DNA of 64,000 nt from Ephemerocybe angulata (taxonomy: Eukaryota; Basidiomycota; Agaricomycetes; Agaricales; Psathyrellaceae). The stretch lies in NCBI GenBank assembly GCA_013368325.1, contig JAACJK010000007.1:1-64000 (forward strand), given 5' to 3'. Positions 44,968 through 56,474 of the stretch are shown here, one piece after another. The notes below the pieces were generated by a model that was given only the letters and a program-made list of their open reading frames with translations, was not told the DNA's origin and made no database searches. Position numbers and translations under genes: made by a program. Positions within the stretch are counted from its first letter, which is position 1. Each line of letters begins with the position of its first letter.

Positions 44968-47416
44968 ATGGCTTCACAAACCCTGCACGTACGTTTGCCT
45001 CCTCAGAGCCTGCCTCGTATTCTGCGGCGAGCGCTAATCGATTTGTGTAGAGGACCGACACGTTGAGGCATACTGGATTCCGAGGGCCTGATCCGTACGT
45101 CCTTGCAAGGCTTAATCTCTCAAGCTTCGCAAGTCATCAGATAGCTGATCGCTATATTGTCCCTGTTCGCAGGTTTGCACCTCGAAAAAGGCCACGGTTC
45201 TCATTTATCGATGCGCTGCTTGCGACGGCACTCTTCCAGTGCTGGCACATCCTGGTGTTCTTCACTGGGTGGAGTGCCGCCGTTACTGCATTGAATCATC
45301 GGGGGAAGAATATCACACTCGAACCAACCCTACTTACCGTGTAAGTGCTTCATTTCATTTCATGTTTAAGGCTGTGAAGCTGCGGAGGAGGATTGCAGGG
45401 CACCATGAGGTGCACAAATAATGATTGTCCGACTGACCTTGGTCTACTGTTTATAGGGTTGGTACGGTTTTGGGCTTCGTTATCTCATATAGGACGACGT
45501 CGGCGTTCGAACGCTACAATGAGGGAAGGAGGGCATGGTCGCAGATCGTCCACAGCAGCCGAACTTTCTCTCGACTTGTTTGGTTCCATGTTCCCAGTGG
45601 GTGGCCCGCCTTCGCGATTGTTCACAAAACTTATGTAAAAGCTATAGACGGTACTGGAGTGACTCCAGAGAAAACAGAGGAACTGAAGGCTAGGGCGCTG
45701 GTGGAAAAGAAGACTGTGATTAACCTTCTTGAGGCCTTCGCCGTAGCCGTCAAGCATTACTTGCGAGGTGAAGATGGAATCTACTACAAGTCAGTGCCCC
45801 AGCAGTATCTTACGTTCATTGTTAAAAATGGTGCTCACCAGCATAACTCAGGGATCTCTACTATCTGGTCAAGTTCCTCCCTGCGTACGCGCTCCCCACT
45901 GGTATGCCCTCGCAGACCGACCTTACAAGCAATGAGATCGAGTGCACCTCCCCCGTCGCCTCACCTCACGACGACGCTGAGAAAGGTGAAGCAGAAGACG
46001 ATAATGAGTTGCACGACCTAGGGCTCACCCGTTTGGGCACTCTCTCCGGGGCCTCAGACCACAACAACTCCGAGATACTGCACAGGCTGCAGACGAACGG
46101 CCCCCGCGTTAAGCTGCCCGACGTCGCGACTTCGCCGACCAAATCCGCTCGCGCCTCAGGCCGCCGTACGTCCTTCAGCTTGGGTCACGGTTCGCTCCGA
46201 TCGGATAGTATTATGAGCCATAGAAACGTTGTGCCTCTGGCGGAGGAGGAGGCGCACTTGTACCCATCGTCGATGCCGCCGAGGTATACGATTTTTGACT
46301 TGTTCCCGTTCTCGCTCTTGATTGGGCTTGTTTCGAGGACGGGTCGTGAGGTAAAGGGGAAGAAGGCTACGAGGATCAGGGCAAAGATGAAGCAGAAGAC
46401 GATTTCGCACAATTTGCCTTTAGAGATTTCACTGTATCTTGTGAGTGCTGCTCATTTGGGCTTCCTGGCATCTGGGCACTGATGGAGCTTTGCCTGATGT
46501 AGAGCTCTTACATCGCCAGTTTGGAGGCGCGCAAGATCTGTAACGACCCTACAACTAGTTAGCGCACAAAGTACAGGCTATGAGAATAGGTGCTGATAGT
46601 GGTTGTTATCTAGACGCTCTTCATGCCACTTTGAACACCTTGGTCGAGAGTCTCACCGATTTGGAGCGTATCCTCACGACTCCAGTTCCTTTCTCGTGCG
46701 TCCCCATGCCACCGGTTCCTTGTCTCTGTATCTAATTACTCATTCTACTTTCTCAGATACTTCACTCACCTATGGGTGGTGACTGTCATCTATTGCTTGG
46801 CTCTGGTAGGCTGACTCGTTTTACTGTGCGACGTAGGCGCTCATGGCGTCTCTCGAAGCCTCTTCAAATCTGGAATACTATGCATTGGATGACAATCCCT
46901 GCCACTGCTGTCATCGTATGTCCATCTACGCTGCGAACTACGTAGCTACTCATAGCCGTTACTATCTCCCAGAGCTTCATCTTCATCGGCTTCCTGGTCG
47001 CCGGAGAGGAGATTGAGAGTAAGTTCGCCAGACTCTGTTCGTCTCCACCTGCGCTGATAGATCTCGCATTAGACCCCTTCGGTTACGACAAAAATGATTT
47101 GGTACGCCCTCGTCTGTATGTTTCTATGACTGTGGTGATGTTTAAGCGGGATCCTTGCAGAATTTGGACCACTTCACCCAGAACATCATTCGTAAGTTGC
47201 AGCAACTGCGTCCTAGGTTCAAGCACTTAACTCAACCCTCCTCCAGGTTCTGAACTCAAGGCTGTCACTTCGGCACCACCCCCTGACCCAGCTCGCTGGG
47301 CCTTCGGAGCAGAGAACAACCTGCTGTTTGCAGCAGACGTCAATGATCGTGTTCCTCCCCAAGGATGGGTTGACCGTGGATCTCGCGACATTCTTATTGC
47401 ACTTAGCCGTTCCTGA
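44968..47416 (+). CDS. Bestrophin-like anion channel 2, tandem paralogue (540 aa, 14 exons)
   Basis: Exons 44968-44988, 45051-45094, 45173-45340, 45457-45596, 45648-45789, 45852-46440, 46503-46557, 46614-46695, 46757-46805, 46859-46915, 46973-47018, 47073-47101, 47161-47191 and 47247-47416; total 1623 nt. Twelve of fourteen exons have exactly the length of those in copy 1; only the first and the insert-encoding exon differ. It keeps GFVISYRTTSAFERYNEGR, NPFGYDKNDLNLD and GRRTSFS. Sequence similarity continues into introns and the 3' flank, so the duplication is fairly young. The start peptide is shorter (MASQTLH). Confidence 0.88.
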
Positions 47417-47802
47417 CCCCTGCTAGCCTTGGCCGGCTTTCTCATGATGTCTACTCACTAATGTTTCTCGGTTTCTTGTCGCTATTCACTGTGGTTGGTT
47501 TGGTTTCTTCTCCAAAATACATGGTCGTGGCCTTCTACCTGGATCGCATTCGTTACGTACTTCTGGGAAGTTCACTTGGTCGCTTTTCGCCACACTGAGT
47601 ATTCTAATACTTGTTTTCTTTGCATATAAAATTCGCATAGCCTTCCAATACACACTGAGTACTGACCTTTATTTGAACCATTCGGCTGAGGCTCGGAGGA
47701 TGTCTGGAGGTTGATTGGCGCCTGCAACGCGCGCGGAGAAACATTTGGCCTAAGCATGACTCGACCAGAACGGCGACGTGACTTCTTGACTAAAAGATTT
47801 TC
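47417..47802. other. Intergenic region
   Basis: 3' flank of bestrophin 2 and promoter of the glycyl-tRNA synthetase gene; nothing else seen. Confidence 0.4.
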
Positions 47803-50529
47803 ATGCGGCTTGGACCTATCTTGCGTTCCTTTCCTCATATCAGACCGCGATCTTATCCATTAGTCCATCGTCGTCACTCATCCGATATGGCCTCCGTAGT
47901 CAACAAGACTGCCCACCCTTTCGACAAGGCCCGCTTCGACGCTACTCTCAACCGTCGTTTCTTCTACGCCCCGGCGTTTGAGATCTACGGAGGTACATTT
48001 CATTGCGATCTTAGCTCTGGCTCTCGGATTTGAAGCTGATCGTGGCCATAGGTGTCGCTGGACTGTACGACTATGGCCCACCGGGCTCTGCGCTGCAGGC
48101 CAACATTATCGACCAATGGCGGAAGCACTTTATCATCGAGGAGGGAATGCTCGAGCTCGACACTACGATAATGACCCCGTCCGCCGTTTTCGAGACCTCT
48201 GGCCACGTCGCAAGGTTCGCCGACTGGATGGTGAAGGACACGAAGACCGGTGACGTCCTCCGTGCCGACCATCTCGTGAAAAATGTGCTGGAGAACAGAC
48301 TCGCGGGCGACAGGGAGGCCCGGGGCCTCGCCGCTGCTCCTCCCGTCGAGGACAAGAAGAGGAAGAAGAAGGCTGGCAAGGCGACTACCCTCAAGCTCGA
48401 TGACGAGGTGGTGAAGGAGTACGAGACTATTTTGGCCCAGGTGTGTGCTGTTCCGGCCTCGATGATGACGGCTCGTCATATCTTTTCCAGCTCGACAACT
48501 ACACTGGCCCAGAACTCGGCGAACTCTGCAGGAAGCACAAACTCACCAATCCCGATACCGACAATGAGGTCGGCGAGCCTCAGCAGTTCAACCTTATGTT
48601 CCAAAGCAGCATCGGTCCCACTGGCCAACACAAGGGGTAATGAACTATCCTGCCCTCGCCCGATCTACCTATTGACCGATCGTCCCCCCCTTCTTCATCC
48701 CCAGTTACTTGCGCCCCGAGACTGCTCAGGGCCACTTCTTGAACTTCAACCGTCTTCTCGACTACAACAACGGGCGTGTACCGTTCGCCTCCGCTCAAAT
48801 TGGTCGTTCCTTCCGCAATGAAATCTCCCCTCGGGCCGGTCTCCTGCGCGTTCGCGAGTTCACAATGGCTGAAATTGAGCACTACGTGGATCCTGACGAC
48901 AAGAGCCACCCGCGCTTCAAGGAAGTCAGAGACATTGCCATCGTCCTCCTTGATCGCGATGTCCAGGAGGCCGGCAGCTCGGAAACGAGAGTAATGTCGG
49001 TTGGCGAAGCTGTGGACAAGGGGATCATCGCCAATGAGACGCTGGGTTACTTCATTGTCCGGATATACCTGTTCCTGGTCAACATCGGCATCAACCCCAA
49101 ACGTCTGCGCTTCAGGCAGCACATGGCGAACGAGATGGCACATTATGCCACGGACTGCTGGGACGCTGAGATCCACAACGCAACGGGTTGGACAGAGTGC
49201 GTGGGCTGCGCTGATCGTGCCGCCTATGACTTGTCTGTCCATTCGGCCAAGACAGGTCAACCTCTGGTTGTTCGTCAAGCATTGAAAGAGCCTATTGTCA
49301 CTGAGAAGGAGACCCCAGAATGGAACAAGAAGAATCTCGGGAAGCTGTTCAAGAAGGACGCAGCCGTAATTACACAACTCGTTGAGGCGCTCGATGAACC
49401 CTCATTGTTGAAGCTCAAGGGTGAGCTCGCTCAGGGGTACGTACATCCTTCACAGTGCACACTATCTCCCTGGTCCTTCATCGGTTTTCCGATCATCTGC
49501 TAATCTGCGCTCTCCTCGTTCAGCTCCACCGTCGTGAAATCCGAGGATGGCAAGGAATTCGCTTTGACCCCCGAAGTTGTTACCATCGAGCGCAAGGTGT
49601 TCAAGCAATCGAGTGAGTGTAGCTTTCCTGGGCATAGTCTTTGACTTCCGGCCTCTTGACCTTATCACTCACCGATACTTATCTAGTCCGGGAGTTCACT
49701 CCCAACGTCATTGAGCCCTCCTTTGGTTTGGGCCGCATTCTCTATACCCTGCTCGAGCATAGCTTCTGGTCAAGAGAGTCAGATGTTGAGCGTGGTGTGA
49801 GTTTTGGTCGTTGAGTCTTTGAGGCTTGAGTTGATAATCTTTGTGGCGTTCCATTAGGTTCTGTCGCTACCTCCGGTCGTCGCACCTACCAAGGTTCTGA
49901 TTGTGCCATTGAGCGCTCGTGAAGAGTTTAATCCACTTGTGCAGGAAATATGTGAGTTAATGCAGTTAAATTAAAGCACCGATCATTGTTAACTCTCCTG
50001 ATCCTCGCCCTCCTTTCGCGCCATCTTCTTCTATCTGCTGGTAGCTGCAAAGCTGCGTAAAGCTGGTGTGTTCTCTCGCGTTGATGATTCCAACACCTCT
50101 ATCGGCAAGCGATATGCGCGGAACGACGAGCTTGGAACCCCCTTCGGCCTTACGATTGATTTTGCTTGTACGTCATGCCTTGCCCTATCGACTTTTTGTC
50201 CAAGCACCCCTCCCTAATGCCTTGTCCCAAACAGCCATTCCCAACCGGACCGTCACGCTTCGGTAAGTCCCGGTGTTGTGCAACCTCTCCGTCGCCCAAA
50301 CAGGCGAGGTGTCGTTATGCTTCTCTTTCCCCGTTTCTCTCTCTTATGTTGCGTTCTCACCACCTTTTTATATCATTTGTTTAGTGAGCGTGATACCACT
50401 GATCAACGGATTGGTAGCATCGACGAAGTTATTGCGACGGTCACGGAGCTGGTGGACGGTACCATCGATTGGGAGGAAGCTTGCCAGCGCCTGCCTGCAT
50501 ACGATGGTGTCCAAGCTGTCGCCGAGTAG
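47803..50529 (+). CDS. GRS1: Glycyl-tRNA synthetase, cytosolic and mitochondrial (681 aa, 10 exons)
   Basis: Exons 47803-47992, 48052-48440, 48491-48636, 48705-49436, 49524-49612, 49687-49796, 49858-49951, 50045-50167, 50235-50262 and 50385-50529; total 2046 nt. It is a class II synthetase that charges tRNA-Gly. Motifs: [11 protein letters not shown] at the start of the catalytic core, [31 protein letters not shown] (motif 2), [16 protein letters not shown] (motif 3), and a C-terminal anticodon-binding domain ([39 protein letters not shown]). The first ATG adds 28 residues rich in Arg and Ser without acids ([17 protein letters not shown]), a mitochondrial-type presequence. The second ATG at 47887 (MASVVNKT) would give the cytosolic form, as known for dual-targeted yeast GRS1. 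Confidence 0.93.
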
Positions 50530-53500
50530 ACGCACTTCCCATGCTGTTAATTTTGTTTTGCGTGATTTGTGGAGGGATATCACTAGAAGGTGAGTGAAGA
50601 GTGCCCTTCTTTCATTGTCTGCGAATCCGAAATTTTTAACGCACTTCGTTCCGTATAGGATATGCGTTTTGCCATGCTGTATCAGTTTCATAGGCTTATC
50701 GTGAAAAGGAAATGGACCTCACTTGTTGCTTTAACTCTGCGCTGTGAGACTCTTTCTATGCTGCGTCAGCCAGACAAGGTTTCTCTAGAAGATCTTGCAC
50801 GAGGTAGGTCAATTGACTTCTGCCGTCACTCTAGCAAAGTTATTCTTGTGTTCTTGGGACGTGGCCTGGGCGAGGATGACCGCATTCAGACGGCCACCTG
50901 GGGACCAGGAATGACTATGACATCGTTGGTGAGTAAACTCTAAGCCATGTTTCCCTGTGTTTGACGGATATGCCATGTACGTCGCGTTATCTGCGACCTT
51001 ACTGTCTTGGGACCTGCCTTGCGTCATGGGCCCAAAGATACGCCAGTTTTAAACTTTGGTGGCCTTCTCACCCGTGCGGTTCTCTTCTGCATCGCCTATT
51101 CTTGACCGATATACGGTGGCAGAGATAGAAGACGACGGTGTTTACCAGCCAATGGGATCGTCGCGGTCATTCGTGGATTGCGCTTCGTTCTTCGCAAATT
51201 CAGTTGTGTGGCTCAGAGGGAGGGTTAAGCGGCGCACGCTGTGTGTGCGTGGTTGCGAATCCAATGTATTCGCGCCGTTTACATAGAACGAGGCAGGTGA
51301 TTGGCGTATGGACATGGGATCTGGGCAATACATACCTCAGGTCGCTTCTACAGCTTCCTGGCGGTATCACGAAGGATGGGAAGGAGAGTTTGGCGAATCT
51401 TGTGTGGATCCGAAGTTGCTTGGGAAGTTGGGCTACCTGATAGGGCCTGTATGTTTTTTGGAACAACGGGGTGGCCATTTCGTATGTTTCGTATCTTCAC
51501 GCTGTACAGGGATTTCATTGACATTTGTGGTTTTTGTAGGTGTTCGAAGTTGTGGTCCTGTGGTCTGGTCGCTTTAGGGAACTTGGTATCTTTTCTGCAT
51601 CTTGTCGAAGCAGCGATAGTGAAGATAAGGTCGAGGATTTTCCCAATTTAAAACTGTGGCGGGGAACTGGAGGGTGATCTAGGGTGATAAGCCCAGGGCG
51701 GCGGCTGCGGTCGAGTAAGTATGTCGAGAAGATGGTATCAGTAAATAACATTGTTTGTTGCGGCAGCGGCCAATAGGGAGTTCGATCATGTCACACTCTA
51801 TGTGGCCCGAGGCGCTGGCCCGATCTTGCTGCCCTGAGCGCGGTCACCCGACCGATGGCCGATATCAATTTGACAGGCAGGCGGGGAGATAGATTTTCGG
51901 GGTACGCCAGCGCTAGTCAACAAATATCGATATCAGTCACCGTGCCAACTCGGGTTGAACTGTGATGCTCGCTGAGTTTTTCGTTTGCTCTTATCTATTC
52001 GAGAGACGCCGCAAGCTGCGGAGGGAGGAACATATATCGTGTGCTTTGTGAGATGGGTGAATCGCTTTTGCCCGTTTGGGTGCGGGGTAAGTCGTTCCCC
52101 GGCCCATGCATGGTTAGGTCGGTGATTGGCAGCGTCGTCGTGCATACGGGGAGGCGTAATGACGGTTTTACTGTATGCTTTGGTGGGCTTGTGTCAGGCA
52201 TCATGTGTGCGGACTGAGACGGATAGAGAGCCGGGCATATTACTTTTGGCGCAATGGGGTGTATGATAATGTTATGTTATGTCAGGGACTTTATTCTTTG
52301 CGGCGCGGGGACGGCGACGGAAGGGTGATTAGAGATTTCGAATTTATCGATTCGAGGGAGACGCCGCACCCAGGAATGCGGTGGATCGTAGGCGTCCCGA
52401 GGTGTTTCTGGAGAGGGAAATCTAGGGGGTTTCCCCGAGTGCGCGTGAGCAGTAATTGTGAGTAAGGAGGGGCTTGTGACCTGTGCTTCCCGCCTCCGCC
52501 GTATGTGTGGGTTGGTGTGGTAAGGATCGATGGGTGTTCGTATGAGGTAGGTCTGGGTGGGTCCTGTGGTAGACTAGGGGCGTCTGGAGTAAACTTTAGA
52601 AATTTACTGAGCTTTGGGAGTGTTTAGGCGGGGGAGCTTGCGGTGGGTCGGTCCCAGGGCCGCACCTGCCTTTCTGGTTTATTATCCAGGGCAATTAGTG
52701 GGCGGCGGTTAGTGAGATCTGACGTTTGTTTAATACTTGACGACGAGCATACCGACACCGCGACGGGTTGCTTGGTTCTATGTATGTTTATGGAGGTTAT
52801 GGGCGCACTGGCGGGCGAACTTAAATAAGTAAATGAATGAATGGCGTGCTGATATGGTTTTTGTATGTCAGAGAGTGGGTATCAGGCGCTAGTTCGCATT
52901 GAGCGCGGGGAAATGAGAGTTTTAATATTGTTGGTGGTTAACAGCTATGTTTTAATGGGAGACAACGGACAGGCCGTGTGGGGTGAAGGGCATTTTTCAT
53001 TGATATCTGGGGAAGGTGGGTACCATGGCGAGGGGGGGAACATGTACATTCATATTAGAGGTAATATAACTCGGAGAGGCAGTGGGCGTCATTCATCTTC
53101 GCGTTGGTCGGGTCGGTGGTATACTAGGTAAATTTATGGATGGAGGAGTCGCTGGCTGGCATGCTTTAGTCTCAAGAGTTGGGCTTACAGGTGGATCCTT
53201 GTAGACGTCACTGGGCGCTCGTTCTACGTACGAGAATCCCTTTCGTCGAGGTACACGTTGAAGTTTGTTGAAGTTGAGGAATGCTCATGCCCGTACTCAT
53301 CTATTTCATATTCAGTGAATGGTGCCTTCCGCATTCTGCGAGGAACACGTTTATCAGCGAATAGAGTCGCTATAAACGTCTACTGCCAGCCTTCGTGTGT
53401 GCCACTTTGTGTCGTTCCAGTCGCGTCAGAAGAGAGGTCAGAGGCAGGTCAGGTGTGCAGCTGACAAAAATGACCAAGTGCGGTACGCCGCTTCGTTGGG

Positions 53501-55983
53501 GAGAATCCAGTCGCTTTTGGTAGTTTCACCATCGAGGCAGCCTCGGGAACGTCAATCAACAGATGGGTGAATGGGATGGCATGGCATGGATCTATTCAAA
53601 GAAAATCGTGGCTGTCGGATCCTGGCCAAGCATCATCATCATTGTCACCTCCCCTCTCCGCGAGGCTGGGAGAAATAAGTAATCATGGGTGCAAGTGCAA
53701 CTCTATCGCTGCATACACAAGGTTCTAAGGAAGCGCTTGGTGTCATCTAATCAAAGCTACTTGTGATATTGATGATGTGCCTCTGAGCTCTCCCGCTACG
53801 CCAGTCTGCGGGGTCTACCCCACACTCTCATTGTTGCGACGGGGTCGTCGGTTACCGCAGCGTGCGGGGTTACAAGGGAAGTGAATATGGTGCTTATTTC
53901 CTCGAAACACTGCATTGTGATCAGGCATGTAACGTTATGTCTGGGGCTCGTGTGACTGCGCCAAGGGCGAGTGTGCAGGGTGCGGGGGCGGGGAAGGAGG
54001 AACGAGAATCTGGTGCAATCAGGTCTTATTTTAACTGTCAAGCTTTTCGATTCCCCTAGACTCTGTGAACGGATGAGTGTGAGGATGGGCTTGTAGTGTA
54101 TGTAACGGAATGGCTAAGGCCGCCTGTGAATAGACTGTAACTCGAGCATGAGTTACAGTTGCAGTCTGTACTCATGTTCACATATTGGTTACAAGACCCG
54201 TAAATGAGTTGTAACTCGGCGCTCAGGATATGGGCGTCCTTGCACATTACCTTGGTGCTTTTGGCGAGAGGATTTCTTTTTCTGCTCATTCTAATTAAGA
54301 GCATTTTCTATCTTCACGCTGCACGTTGAAAAATGCTGACAGACCTGCTGCGCTTCTGCCGTGTGAGATGGAATATCCGCTGCCAGCAGTGTGAGTGCCA
54401 AAATATTCAGACGAGACCGACAGTCTCCCGGTGTGATACTCTGGAAAGTCACGGAAAAAATACATGCAATATGCCCTCACTACTTCCCGAGCTCGGAGTA
54501 CTCCGGGTTATTGCCAGGCCAGTCGGTTGCGTCACAGCAACGAGAATTCTCCAGGTTGTCTTGTGTTCCTGTGAAAGAAGTGCAACAGAAGAGGCAAAAG
54601 AAAGTTGGCAGGGCGCCTATAGGGAAACCTGGGGAATCATCGTTCGGATGGTTATGCGCGGGTCAATCATCAGGAAGCCTCCTCGTCTGGGGTAAATTTT
54701 AGCGAGCTGCGACTCTAGCTCGTCGCACTGGTAGCGAGCGCACTTACCCTACCTCCAGAGAATATCCGCACACTCGGGGGCGAAACACCGGCGAATATAT
54801 CGGACGGCGAATACATGGGCACTGCGTTGTTATCACGGTACTGTGCGTAAGTACGCACGGCCAATGGCAACATGTGTTGTCGTTGGCGGTCCGTAGTAAA
54901 CAGGACGAGTATTGATCAATTGTTTCATGGGCACGTGTAACCCAGGCCTACGTTATCGTATGCCTGTAATATCTGTACTTACTGTCCGGCCGAATTGAAT
55001 TCGCAGTGACTGTGGGTCGGTTGGCGCGGAGGCACGGACGGAGATGCGACCTTGCGGTTTAGCGGGACCACGTGTTGGCAGGTCAGATGACGGGATTGGT
55101 CAAGTGAGCGCCCAAAGGGCGCTTCCCCGCCATCCTGCTGGGATTGCCGCTCTTTGGTATCACCCACCCGCAAACCTGCTGGTGGGGTGCAGGCGGGTGT
55201 GGCGTAGGGCGTCGGATCTGGGCTGCGATGCGTGTTTCTTGTGCAGAAGAGTATGCTTTGCTCGACGGAAGACCCGGTGAAGGACGAGTATACTAACTAC
55301 GCCGTGAGGGGAGGGCGCGTGCGCACGCGTTCACAAAGACAGGGGATATTAGTTGTGCGAGCGCGTATAGCATTAGTGATTTGTGCAGAGAATAATTAAT
55401 TGTCAATGAGGGTGATTCCAGAGTTTCTTTGTACGTACGAGAAAGCACGCAGCGTGTTCTTTGCTGTAAGGACTCCGGGACCTCATGGGGTGGGGTCAGT
55501 CGAGACAAACAAGAAAGCAGAATGGCCATCGATGAGGCCAAAGAGGCAGTCGCAAGGACAGTCGCAGCGCAGTGATTATTTCATGAAAGCGTCCGAGAAT
55601 CTGGATGCAGGGATGAAGTACCCCAAAACTGAGTTGCAGCGACGGAGGCTATAAACGGGCTAGCGACCGAAACAGGAAGGAGCTCATCGCAGACTCCGGA
55701 AAGGACCGCCGGAAGCAAACTCGATTTGGACGCCCGATCTCGATCTTGCGTCCTGGGTGAAGAGTTGGCCTGAGGTGGGCAGAAAGCCTATGGAAATCCT
55801 GGTAATGCTCTGAGAAGGTTTAAGTGACAGCTGTGTGCCCTCGAGGAGCCGTAAAACACAGTCAGACACGGTAGGATGGGACGACAGAGCCTGTGCGACG
55901 GACTCGAATGGCGATCTCGCACCGTGATCACAGATCTCATCTCCAGATCTGCCCTGGTCACGCGTGTGCAGCTAGTCCGTCTG
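50530..55983. other. Gene-poor tract of about 5.5 kb
   Basis: Many short frames but none splices into a protein I can support. The only structure noted is a perfect hairpin at 54135-54158 (CTGTAACTC / GAGTTACAG around GAGCAT). Confidence 0.4.
54135..54158. repeat. Perfect 9-bp inverted repeat with 6-nt loop
   Basis: CTGTAACTC and GAGTTACAG around GAGCAT, directly visible. No gene nearby gives it a role. Confidence 0.6.
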
Positions 55984-55990
55984 TATATAA
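55984..55990 (+). promoter_or_regulatory. TATA box of the small gene at 56082
   Basis: TATATAA about 95 bases before the ATG. Confidence 0.4.
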
Positions 55991-56081
55991 TCCCTCCGCT
56001 CGGATACCTCCCATTCCAACACATCCCCCGTCGAACAATCCGTTCAGAGCAATATACCTCCGCCTTTATACCTCTATACCA

Positions 56082-56474
56082 ATGGCCAGCCGTGCTCCCT
56101 CCAACCTCGTCTCCCTCCCCAGCCTCTCATCGTCGCTGCACACCCTCCCCCAAGCGACCAGCCTCTCCAATGTCGCCCTGCACCCGAGCATGTATACCAA
56201 CCGAGCGGCAGAGAGCGAAGCCAAGGTGTGTTTAGTCTCCCTTCCCAGTGCCACCATTTACTGACATGCTCCCCAGCTCCAAAAAGCCCTCAACAAGCAA
56301 GCAGCATCCCTCAACGGATCCCAGCCACAGTCACCAGTCATCCCCGGGTACATGATGTCCTCGCAGGGACAGGACGCTGGGCTGATGATGCGCAAAGTGA
56401 GTTGAGCCTCGAGGCTTGCCTTCGGGACATTCACTAATTGCCTTCCCTTGTCGCAGAAAAAGTTCACTACGTGA
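56082..56474 (+). CDS. Small hypothetical protein (93 aa, 3 exons)
   Basis: Exons 56082-56225, 56277-56396 and 56457-56474; introns 51 and 60 nt, both phase 0, with clean GT..AG ends. The protein starts MASRAPSNLVSLPSLSSSL, has an amphipathic middle (NRAAESEAKLQKALNKQAAS) and ends GQDAGLMMRKKKFTT, a short basic tail. A TATA box lies at the usual distance. I do not recognise it. Splice quality and low-complexity-free sequence argue that it is real. It is the only gene I can support between 50.5 and 64 kb. Confidence 0.6.
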
